Below are positions 41,012 through 46,277 of a stretch of 46,277 nt of DNA, in pieces. The notes beneath the pieces were generated by a model. It searched no databases. It was not told where the DNA came from and saw nothing but the letters and a program-made list of their open reading frames with translations. The position numbers and the translations under genes were made by a program. The stretch's first letter is position 1; the number at the start of each line of letters is the position of its first letter. Source of the stretch: a virus; the IMG/VR virus record IMGVR_UViG_3300041583_000077, positions 1 to 46,277 of that record; one strand, given 5' to 3'.

Positions 41012-41264
41012 CTATTTCTTCTCCATTTAATACTAATATTACATTATACCCTTGATCTATGCAAGATGTCAACTTCTTTTTATTTCTAGATTCCAAATTC
41101 ATATCCTTACCTTGTTTATTCCAAGTCCAACTTGATTTTATTTCGTATATAGTGTTGTCTATTAAAAAATCACTTATATATAGTCTTTCTACATTGTCTA
41201 CAGGATCCTCGTACCAAACAGACGGACCTCTCTGAACATTTTTTTTAATCCATAAAACTATTTT
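40992..41264 (-). pseudogene. Remnant of a homing endonuclease C-terminus
   Basis: An open frame of 90 codons with no usable start (a TAG precedes it) reads GPSVWYEDPVDNVERLYISD, then FLIDNTIYEIKSSWTWNKQG and CIDQGYNVILVLNGEEI. This matches the C-terminal PD-(D/E)xK-like end (EIKSSW) of phage homing endonucleases, from memory. It ends 20 bases into gene 44 and now contains the gene 44 promoter. Interpreted as a relic rather than a protein-coding gene. Confidence 0.6.
41043..41072 (-). promoter_or_regulatory. Sigma70-type promoter of gene 44
   Basis: -35 TTGACA (41067-41072), 18-bp spacer, -10 TATAAT (41043-41048), within the endonuclease relic. Confidence 0.75.
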
Positions 41265-41279
41265 CTACCCAAAGTTCTT

Positions 41280-41456
41280 TCATTCTTTTTCCATTTCATA
41301 AAGTTCTATTTGTCCGTCAATGGTTAGTGCAGCAAAGCCTAGTTGCCAAGTAACTAAACCTTCTTTCATTAATTCACAGTAGAATCTATACCAGCGTTTG
41401 TGATCTCCACTGTGTTTTGCTAATAATAACAGTCTTTTCTTACGAAGTCTAGTCAT
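41280..41456 (-). CDS. Small basic protein, 58 residues
   Basis: ATG 41456 to TGA 41280-41282, beginning MTRLRKKRLLLLAKHSGDHK, then RWYRFYCELMKEGLVTWQLG. Aromatic-rich and basic at the N-terminus. It follows the stop of the next small gene by one base. Too short for a usual ORF cut-off but clearly coding in composition. Function unknown. Confidence 0.65.
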   Translation of the reverse strand: MTRLRKKRLLLLAKHSGDHKRWYRFYCELMKEGLVTWQLGFAALTIDGQIELYEMEKE

Positions 41457-41457
41457 T

Positions 41458-41628
41458 TTACCACCATCCTAGTTTTGCTCCGTTGTGTATAATAATCATA
41501 AAGCAGGTTACAATATGAGTAACCCACCAAAAAGTTCTAATTGCGGCCACAGCATCTGCTTGGGCATCAGTCTCGCCTATCTTTTCACCTAGACTCTTAG
41601 CCCAGATTCTCCATGCTGTCTTCAGCAA
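41458..41628 (-). CDS. Small membrane protein, 56 residues (TTG start)
   Basis: TTG 41628 to TAA 41458-41460, with GGAG eight bases before the TTG. Begins LKTAWRIWAKSLGEKIGETD, then a hydrophobic stretch (FWWVTHIVTCFMIII) and a Gly-Trp-Trp end. It overlaps the MazG gene by 32 bases. I remember similar short membrane proteins in marine T4-like phages. Confidence 0.65.
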   Translation of the reverse strand: MLKTAWRIWAKSLGEKIGETDAQADAVAAIRTFWWVTHIVTCFMIIIHNGAKLGWW

Positions 41629-41917
41629 TTAGATCACTCCAAGTTTTTAATTTTTCAAGTTTTACTGCTACTCTGTTTGACAGTTCGTCATGTGTCATTA
41701 ACCCATGTGCCACCATCAATTCAATCATACACAGCACATCGCCCGCTTCTTCAACCAGCTTGATGCGATTAACAACAGCACGTTCGTTATCTTCTAGTGC
41801 AGCTTCAACAGTGTCGAACTTGCGCATGGTCTTACTACATTGCTGTGTGAGCTCGCCACATTCTTCCATAGTAATAGTCATCAGTTGTTGTAATTTGTTA
41901 AGTGGGCTATTCTCCAC
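41597..41917 (-). CDS. mazG: MazG-type nucleotide pyrophosphohydrolase
   Basis: 106 residues. Family residues are visible: EECGEL near 18-23 and EEAGDVLCMIE near 76-86, the paired acidic metal-binding motifs of MazG. It hydrolyses nucleoside triphosphates to monophosphates; in phages it may lower (p)ppGpp or reshape nucleotide pools. Overlaps neighbours at both ends. Confidence 0.85.
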   Translation of the reverse strand: MENSPLNKLQQLMTITMEECGELTQQCSKTMRKFDTVEAALEDNERAVVNRIKLVEEAGDVLCMIELMVAHGLMTHDELSNRVAVKLEKLKTWSDLIAEDSMENLG

Positions 41918-42101
41918 GTTCGACCTCTTTTCTTAATCTATATGCGCAGTAATCTTTGCTCCACGCTTCCCAAATCATACCTGCTGCGAGACCATACAGC
42001 AGGGTTTGCCACCATACAGTAGCACTAGCACCACTTATGAAGAAACCTACCATAAAGTCCGCTGCTATCACTGCCAGCACATAATCATACCAACGTATCA
42101 T
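41907..42101 (-). CDS. Small membrane protein
   Basis: 64 residues with two hydrophobic segments (YVLAVIAADFMVGFFISGA and WQTLLYGLAAGMIW). The N-terminus MIRWYDYVLAVIAADFMVG is a type that I remember as conserved in marine T4-like phages. Overlaps the mazG start by 11 bases. Function unknown. Confidence 0.7.
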   Translation of the reverse strand: MIRWYDYVLAVIAADFMVGFFISGASATVWWQTLLYGLAAGMIWEAWSKDYCAYRLRKEVERGE

Positions 42102-42102
42102 G

Positions 42103-42291
42103 TTAACTCCATTTCAAACAAAAAAATGTTGCGTGTTTAGGATCTTTGAATAAAACATATCTCAAGCCCTTGAGTCGCCATAGCCCTTCGTTGATGGGTC
42201 CGTATCGACAATACAGCCACTCAATGGCTTTTACCTTGTGATCCATGTTAAAGCCTATCTGTTCAAGATCTACTTCAACCATTGGTGCCAC
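42103..42291 (-). CDS. Small hypothetical protein
   Basis: 62 residues, beginning MAPMVEVDLEQIGFNMDHKV, with aromatic/Cys-rich C-terminus (KHATFFCLKWS). No domain seen. Overlaps the paralogue gene by 17 bases. Confidence 0.6.
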   Translation of the reverse strand: MAPMVEVDLEQIGFNMDHKVKAIEWLYCRYGPINEGLWRLKGLRYVLFKDPKHATFFCLKWS

Positions 42292-42460
42292 CTTCTTCTG
42301 CTTTTTTCTTGCGTCTTTGATAAAATCCTCCGGTGTATTGGATATCTTCGGTAACAGCCCCGGGCTGTTTTACAGTAACAGTACCCCCGTTTTTAAGATA
42401 TTCATCAATTAACTGTTGGGATTCATTATCAACTTTTCTTGGTGTGGGATTCATTGTCAT
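42275..42460 (-). CDS. Small protein, paralogue of 9612-9797
   Basis: 61 residues. MTMNPTPRKVDNESQQLIDE, then YLKNGGTVTVKQ, matches the gene at 9612-9797 in its first 35 residues. Tail is basic (RRKKKAEEGG). Sits directly after dexA with no gap. Function unknown. Confidence 0.7.
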   Translation of the reverse strand: MTMNPTPRKVDNESQQLIDEYLKNGGTVTVKQPGAVTEDIQYTGGFYQRRKKKAEEGGTNG

Positions 42461-42997
42461 TTATTTTGTCCATCCGTGGTGTTTAAAAATGATTTGTACA
42501 CTCTTGGCTTGGAAATAAGCATCTGCAAGTGCGTTATGCAAATCAGTTTGCATGTCCTTGCGTGGATCCTTTGGCATACGTTTTGTAATAGTACGAGCAT
42601 CGCTAATCTGCCAAAACTGCCACGGAATAGGATTTCCCAGCATACGATACATATTTTCAAGGATTGTAATGTCAAACCCGTATCCTTGCCCCCAAATCTC
42701 ATCAACACCTACAACCCATTTGTTGAGTTGTTTTAGTGCTTGTTCAACAGTAACAGCACCTGTTTGATCAAAGGCTTCTTCCATTGCTTTAGGATCTTGG
42801 CGTCCCCACCATTCGATAGTGCTGTCGCTTGATGTACGACCTAATTGATCTTGGTCGTCAATACAAATTTTAAGATAAAGTTCTGAGTGCGGTTCTGCGT
42901 CAGTAGTTGGATCAAATTTAACTGCACCAAGAGAAAGTACAGTTGCAGTAGGAAACACATCTAGTGTTTCGAGGTCGATCATGCCATGTGTAGCCAA
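42461..42997 (-). CDS. dexA: DexA-type 3'-5' exonuclease
   Basis: 178 residues from a TTG at 42997, chosen because AAGGAG lies seven bases upstream; the ATG at 42982 is 22 bases from it. The DnaQ-type motif I is MIDLETL with D8/E10, and ALADAYFQAKSVQII is motif III-like. It degrades DNA from 3' ends; in T4 it helps break down host DNA. Promoter at 43026-43054. Confidence 0.87.
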   Translation of the reverse strand: MATHGMIDLETLDVFPTATVLSLGAVKFDPTTDAEPHSELYLKICIDDQDQLGRTSSDSTIEWWGRQDPKAMEEAFDQTGAVTVEQALKQLNKWVVGVDEIWGQGYGFDITILENMYRMLGNPIPWQFWQISDARTITKRMPKDPRKDMQTDLHNALADAYFQAKSVQIIFKHHGWTK

Positions 42998-43025
42998 AAG
43001 AAAACTCCTTGTTTGAATTATGTTT

Positions 43026-43054
43026 ATAATAACACAATCCTCACAAGGAGTCAA
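43026..43054 (-). promoter_or_regulatory. Sigma70-type promoter of dexA
   Basis: -35 TTGACT (43049-43054), 17-bp spacer, -10 TATTAT (43026-43031). An AAGGAG site follows. Confidence 0.75.
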
Positions 43055-43059
43055 CTAGT

Positions 43060-43419
43060 TTATTTAACAAATGGCACTAAGTTAGGTGGAACCCAATTTG
43101 ACGGTTTTAGTACTTTCCCGTCTGCACGTTTGATTACTTTACCAGTAACTGGATCAATCTTGGCAAAGTTAGTACGCATTACTTCTTCCCAAGCACCTTC
43201 TCCGTCAAAGCCGCCTGCTCGAATAGCACCCATAGTAACAACTAAAATATCTATTAGCGCATCTAGTTGTTCTACTCGGTCATTGTTAGCCAATGCTTCT
43301 TTAAGTTCTACATTATGTTCTTCATCGATGAGATCGATATACATAGCATAATTTTCTTCACTAGGAGGCTGGTCACACGCCGTTGCAAACGTGTCAATAT
43401 CTTTAAATGGATTTATCAT
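43060..43419 (-). CDS. MazG/PRA-PH-like pyrophosphohydrolase
   Basis: 119 residues. LIDEEHNVELKEALANN and LDALIDILVVTMGAIRAGG carry the Glu/Asp pattern of the all-alpha NTP pyrophosphatase family. The C-terminal TGKVIKRADGKVLKPSNW is typical of phage members that I recall. A second such enzyme beside the one at 41597; substrate unknown. Confidence 0.78.
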   Translation of the reverse strand: MINPFKDIDTFATACDQPPSEENYAMYIDLIDEEHNVELKEALANNDRVEQLDALIDILVVTMGAIRAGGFDGEGAWEEVMRTNFAKIDPVTGKVIKRADGKVLKPSNWVPPNLVPFVK

Positions 43420-43427
43420 ATTATACC

Positions 43428-43832
43428 TTATTGATTGACAAATGAACTAGGATCAACTGTAAATCCTTCGCCATCTTTGTATTCTTTTCCGATCATAGTA
43501 CTTTCTGGTTTTGTATCCGACCACATTAAAATACTTTCGTTTTCTACCATCCGCACTTCTATTTCACCAGATCCGTTGTTTACATTAATACCACGTGTCC
43601 ATCTACCGTGCTCAACTAGTATCCAGTCTCCGATATTATACGGATCGTTGTTTGTAGGCCCTTTATCATAGACCTTGCCCCATCGCGGATAAATTCCGCG
43701 ACCAGTGCCATTGTCGTCTCTTAAAATAAGGCCGCGTGCAGTAGTTTGTTCGCCAAAGTGCATATCACTTACAATCACTTTGCTACCAATAGCTTTTAAA
43801 GTGCGATTTACTATTTTTAAATTGTGAGACAT
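43428..43832 (-). CDS. GroES-like co-chaperonin (gp31-type analogue)
   Basis: 134 residues from the ATG at 43832 (TGATG overlap; a GTG one codon earlier is possible). The fold-like pattern AIGSKVIVSDMHFGEQTTARG, then GLILRDDN, KVYDKGPTNND and NIGDWILVEHGRWTRGI, resembles GroES beta-barrels. It might act with host GroEL in capsid folding as gp31 does in T4. The match is by eye and no mobile loop is certain. Confidence 0.65.
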   Translation of the reverse strand: MSHNLKIVNRTLKAIGSKVIVSDMHFGEQTTARGLILRDDNGTGRGIYPRWGKVYDKGPTNNDPYNIGDWILVEHGRWTRGINVNNGSGEIEVRMVENESILMWSDTKPESTMIGKEYKDGEGFTVDPSSFVNQ

Positions 43833-44161
43833 CACTTACCTTTTCTAATAAAATTTCCGTCTTCGTCTTCTTCCCAATCAGCAACTTCGTCTGCTGTTGC
43901 ACCACTTGGTTGTCTTACAGGTGCAGTTTCTCTCTTGACTGATTCGTCCTTAACGCCAGTTGATTGTTCATAATAGTCTTTGAGAACATCTTCTCTTTTT
44001 CTAATGATCTTTCCACCAGGTCCTAACTCGTCGCCTCGGGCGTTTACTCTTGCATTTCCTACTGCCGGAGTCAACTCGTTGCGTGAAATCAAGAGATCTA
44101 AATCAACGTTTTTACCGTTTGCTGTTTTATAGATCTTACGACCCTTGCTTTTCATTGCCAT
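43832..44161 (-). CDS. Conserved phage protein
   Basis: 109 residues. LDLLISRNELTPAVGNARVN, then RGDELGPGGKIIRKREDVLK, is conserved in marine T4-like phages as I recall. The C-terminus is acidic. Good AAGGAG site. Function unknown. Confidence 0.75.
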   Translation of the reverse strand: MAMKSKGRKIYKTANGKNVDLDLLISRNELTPAVGNARVNARGDELGPGGKIIRKREDVLKDYYEQSTGVKDESVKRETAPVRQPSGATADEVADWEEDEDGNFIRKGK

Positions 44162-44182
44162 TTAGTATCTCCTTGTATTGAA

Positions 44183-44190
44183 TATTTAGT
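44183..44190 (-). promoter_or_regulatory. T4-late-like promoter motif
   Basis: ACTAAATA on the minus strand, 21 bases before the ATG at 44161. It overlaps the stop of the upstream gene. Confidence 0.45.
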
Positions 44191-44746
44191 CTCTTAAAAA
44201 TTCTCGCCAGTCTAAACTGTATTTCATACTATCTATTTTGTGTACACCTATTAAGTATAGCACATAACTAGCAACACTTGATCCTCTACCTACACCCCAT
44301 ACAATGTTGTTCTCACGCATAAAGTCTACGAGATAGATCATATAGCGTAGCAGATTGTACATATCGCGTTCGTCAAACGCTGCGAGTTCTTCGTATGCTC
44401 GCTCATATTCTATTGGATAAAGTACAGACATTGAATTAGTAGCATTTTTCATCTTCATTATTTTGCGCATACACCAATCATCTACGTCAATCCGCTTGTA
44501 TTCGTCAGGCATAAACCACTCTGATTGGCACACACCGTCAAACGTCTTTTGATCTACATCTAAAGGAATATACTTTTGCAGCGTGTCAAAACCTTGTGCT
44601 TCCATAGCACAGTTGAACTGTTCTACATCATCACTAGGATCGCAGAGAACTACGTGGCATTTATCAATGTTGCCACTATAGATCATATCTATCAGATCAC
44701 GATTAGAGAATCGGGGAATTCCAAGACTGTCAGTTTTTAATAACAT
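44186..44746 (-). CDS. DnaE-palm-like fragment (bacterial replicase-like)
   Basis: 186 residues. The C-terminal VWGVGRGSSVASYVLYLIGV then DSMKYSLDWREFL closely resembles bacterial DNA polymerase III alpha at the start of its palm (GPGRGSAAGSLVAYLLGITD ... ERFL). The catalytic aspartates of the palm are not contained, so this piece cannot be a polymerase. Such short DnaE-like proteins occur in marine T4-like phages, as I recall. A decoy, regulatory or remnant role is open. Confidence 0.7.
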   Translation of the reverse strand: MLLKTDSLGIPRFSNRDLIDMIYSGNIDKCHVVLCDPSDDVEQFNCAMEAQGFDTLQKYIPLDVDQKTFDGVCQSEWFMPDEYKRIDVDDWCMRKIMKMKNATNSMSVLYPIEYERAYEELAAFDERDMYNLLRYMIYLVDFMRENNIVWGVGRGSSVASYVLYLIGVHKIDSMKYSLDWREFLRD

Positions 44747-44752
44747 AAGTGT

Positions 44753-44781
44753 ATGTTAACTTATTTTTATTAAGTTGTCAA
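44753..44781 (-). promoter_or_regulatory. Weak sigma70-type promoter of the DnaE-like gene
   Basis: -35 TTGACA (44776-44781), 17-bp spacer, -10 TAACAT (44753-44758; only four of six consensus). It lies in the end of the upstream gene. Confidence 0.5.
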
Positions 44782-44986
44782 GTCCATTGTTGCCGTTTTG
44801 TTGTTGTTTTAATCTAGCACGAACTCTGCGTTCATCTAACTCTAATCTATATGTATCCAGCAACAGAATAATTTGATGTCTTACATCCTCATTTTCTGTA
44901 ATGAAATACACACTGTTTAATTTTTGAATTTTTTGTTCAATTTGAGGATCACTCAACGACGTTATATCAGCTAGAGTAGGATGCAT
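44756..44986 (-). CDS. Small helical hypothetical protein
   Basis: 76 residues, Leu/Gln/Arg-rich: LSDPQIEQKIQKLNSVYF, then QIILLLDTYRLELDERRVRA. Probably helical. Shares one base with the structural gene upstream and may be an assembly factor. No firm homologue. Confidence 0.65.
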   Translation of the reverse strand: MHPTLADITSLSDPQIEQKIQKLNSVYFITENEDVRHQIILLLDTYRLELDERRVRARLKQQQNGNNGLDNLIKIS

Positions 44987-45558
44987 TAGCTAAACTGTCC
45001 TAAATATCTTAGATAAACGGTCACGCCGCCATCATAAGAAAATGCTTCAACAATAACAGGTGCAGTTGCCGAAGTTATTTCCAAAATATTACTGGTCCAT
45101 GCAGCGTTACCATCTGTCTTTATGTTGCCGCCACCTTGGCTACTGATAGTAACCAGCCTAGTAGTTCCGTCAGCAGTTATTATTAATTTCATATTAGCAT
45201 AGTTGCTGTCAGTCGGCCAGTTACTGAGGGTAAGCTCAATATCATTATCGGCTCTAATTACATGCACATGCCCGCTAATCCAGAGTACAGTTTGGTCTGC
45301 AATTACCCCAGTAGAATAAGTAGTATTTATTTTCAGTCTAGTATCGAGTAATACTGCACCACTGATGGTGTTGCCATCAAAGTCGCTGCTTTGATCTATA
45401 CGAACAACATTTCCTTGTAGATCATCTATTTCGGTCTTAGCAAAATCTAAGTTTTGTTTGATATTGAAAAAATTGTCTCGAAATCCCTGACTGTCATTAT
45501 CACGTCCAGCTACTGGAAAGTTTTCATCTAAATTTGTTGTTGTAATATTACTTGCCAT
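44986..45558 (-). CDS. Putative virion structural protein
   Basis: 190 residues. ITTTNLDENFPVAGRDNDSQ, then GFRDNFFNIKQNLDFAKTEI, is a recurring start of marine T4-like structural proteins (from memory); a beta-rich C-terminus follows (VTISSQGGGNIKTDG). Late-like promoter at 45581-45588. Confidence 0.75.
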   Translation of the reverse strand: MASNITTTNLDENFPVAGRDNDSQGFRDNFFNIKQNLDFAKTEIDDLQGNVVRIDQSSDFDGNTISGAVLLDTRLKINTTYSTGVIADQTVLWISGHVHVIRADNDIELTLSNWPTDSNYANMKLIITADGTTRLVTISSQGGGNIKTDGNAAWTSNILEITSATAPVIVEAFSYDGGVTVYLRYLGQFS

Positions 45559-45580
45559 CTTTTTTTCCTTTTAACATTAC

Positions 45581-45588
45581 TATTTATG
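45581..45588 (-). promoter_or_regulatory. T4-late-like promoter octamer
   Basis: Minus-strand CATAAATA, 22 bases before the ATG at 45558, with AAAAGGAAAA following. Confidence 0.5.
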
Positions 45589-45592
45589 TTAA

Positions 45593-46277
45593 TTAAATGT
45601 TGAATTGATAATTTGCGAACAATACATATTGTTCATTGCTGTTACCAGTTGTAGTATCTACTATATATCTATCTATATCATAGTTGATTGTGTTAAAGTC
45701 GAATCCGTTGTTGAGCAAATTAGTTTTAACTGTTTCGCTATTTCCAGGTAATGTGTAAACAACTGGCACTGCAAACACATAATCTAAATCTGCCAAACTT
45801 CCTGCTTGAGGTGTTCTCATCCACAAAGGCAAAAAGTCTCTGCTGGATGCAGCTCTTGTACTATCGTCTAGCTGCATAGTTTTTATACGATCCCGCATAT
45901 TATCAATGTTACTGATATACCTTTTAGTATTGCTGTTTTGATCTACTTGTATTGCATCGCTGTCAGTTGTAACAGTATTGCCTTTTGGTCTCCAGCGCCA
46001 CGGCGCTCCGGCACCGTTAATGCTGTCTATAATTGTTGCACTTAGAGATATAACTTCGTTATTTCTTAAAAGTATTTCTATATTTCCTCCGGTGCTGTAC
46101 ACTTGTTCCACTGATCCGCTACGAGTTTGCACAGTTAAAGTACTACCAAACAAACTTAAATTAATTATTGTACCATCTGCTGCACTCAATGGAATAATTA
46201 CACTACCATCTCTTACAGCAAAAATGTCGTCTTTTGGTTCGTATTTTATACTATCTGCGGTAATACGGTTACTATTA
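45593..46277 (-). CDS. Virion structural protein, N-terminus beyond the window
   Basis: The frame is open from the TAA at 45593 to the right edge (46276), at least 227 residues, so an apparent internal start at 46189 is not the true one. The C-terminus YDIDRYIVDTTTGNSNEQYV and FANYQFNI is a signature that I recall from large marine T4-like structural proteins, and GGNIEILLRNNEVISLSATI is typical of a beta-rich fibre or baseplate part. Exact identity not determined. Confidence 0.75.
   Translation of the reverse strand, partial: NSNRITADSIKYEPKDDIFAVRDGSVIIPLSAADGTIINLSLFGSTLTVQTRSGSVEQVYSTGGNIEILLRNNEVISLSATIIDSINGAGAPWRWRPKGNTVTTDSDAIQVDQNSNTKRYISNIDNMRDRIKTMQLDDSTRAASSRDFLPLWMRTPQAGSLADLDYVFAVPVVYTLPGNSETVKTNLLNNGFDFNTINYDIDRYIVDTTTGNSNEQYVLFANYQFNI

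Noticed and set aside
1-46277. tRNA genes, CRISPR arrays, IS elements, integrase or attachment sites
   Set aside because: Gaps between genes are short and show no cloverleaf, repeat-spacer pattern, terminal repeats or integrase; only HNH/homing-type genes suggest mobility.

Overview
The window looks like part of a lytic, T4-like marine myovirus genome. The evidence is a T4-type replication set (family B polymerase gp43, sliding clamp gp45, clamp-loader ATPase gp44, RNase H/5' exonuclease, DexA, thymidylate synthase, DHFR, a DsbA-like protein), PhoH, MazG-like enzymes, a GH19-type endolysin with overlapping spanins, and virion proteins at the right edge. Genes are packed, often with 4-base ATGA overlaps, and all but phoH are on the minus strand. 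There is no tRNA, CRISPR or photosystem gene. An FdxA-type (7Fe) ferredoxin, a YdcH/DUF465 protein and the modest GC content (about 40% by eye, not counted) suggest a marine alphaproteobacterial host such as a SAR11 relative. The host assignment is inference.

Layout, left to right. 1-2.5 kb: a metallopeptidase/MoxR pair and a sulfotransferase-like gene. 2.5-6.8 kb: small conserved genes, RNase H-type exonuclease and S-adenosylmethionine synthetase (metK). 6.8-17.1 kb: queE, folE, a phosphoribosyltransferase, a radical-SAM chimera, an epimerase, a glycosyltransferase, two homing-type endonucleases, a QueD-like protein and a TGT/DpdA-like transglycosylase. 17.1-22.5 kb: clamp, sugar/nucleotide enzymes, DNA polymerase and DsbA-like protein. 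22.6-28.5 kb: mostly unknown genes; nine consecutive ones (24.25-27.9 kb) share a short MKxxElxxE-like N-terminus resembling T4 capsid-targeting leaders. 28.5-33.1 kb: ClpA, peptide deformylase and DnaJ. 33.1-35.5 kb: lysis genes. 35.5-37.8 kb: conserved genes and phoH. 37.8-43.4 kb: nucleotide metabolism, a ferredoxin interrupted by an amber codon, gp44, a decayed homing endonuclease, MazG and DexA. 43.4-46.3 kb: GroES-like protein, a DnaE-palm-like fragment and structural proteins, the last running off the right edge.

How it may work together. FolE, the QueD-like protein and QueE would make 7-carboxy-7-deazaguanine from GTP. The transglycosylase keeps the TGT active-site motifs and could put a deazaguanine into phage DNA. 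The phage metK supplies SAM, the QueE cofactor, and a ferredoxin could supply electrons. No QueC is visible here. QueE has its radical-SAM cysteine triad split by about 50 residues, and the QueD-like protein lacks the catalytic cysteine, so the chemistry may be unusual.

Regulation is readable. About a dozen minus-strand sigma70-type promoters (TTGACN, almost always a 17-bp spacer, TATAAT-like) precede early and replication genes. T4-late-like octamers (GATAAATA, CATAAATA, CTAAATA) precede structural and other genes. Statements about conservation in other phages are from memory, not from a search.
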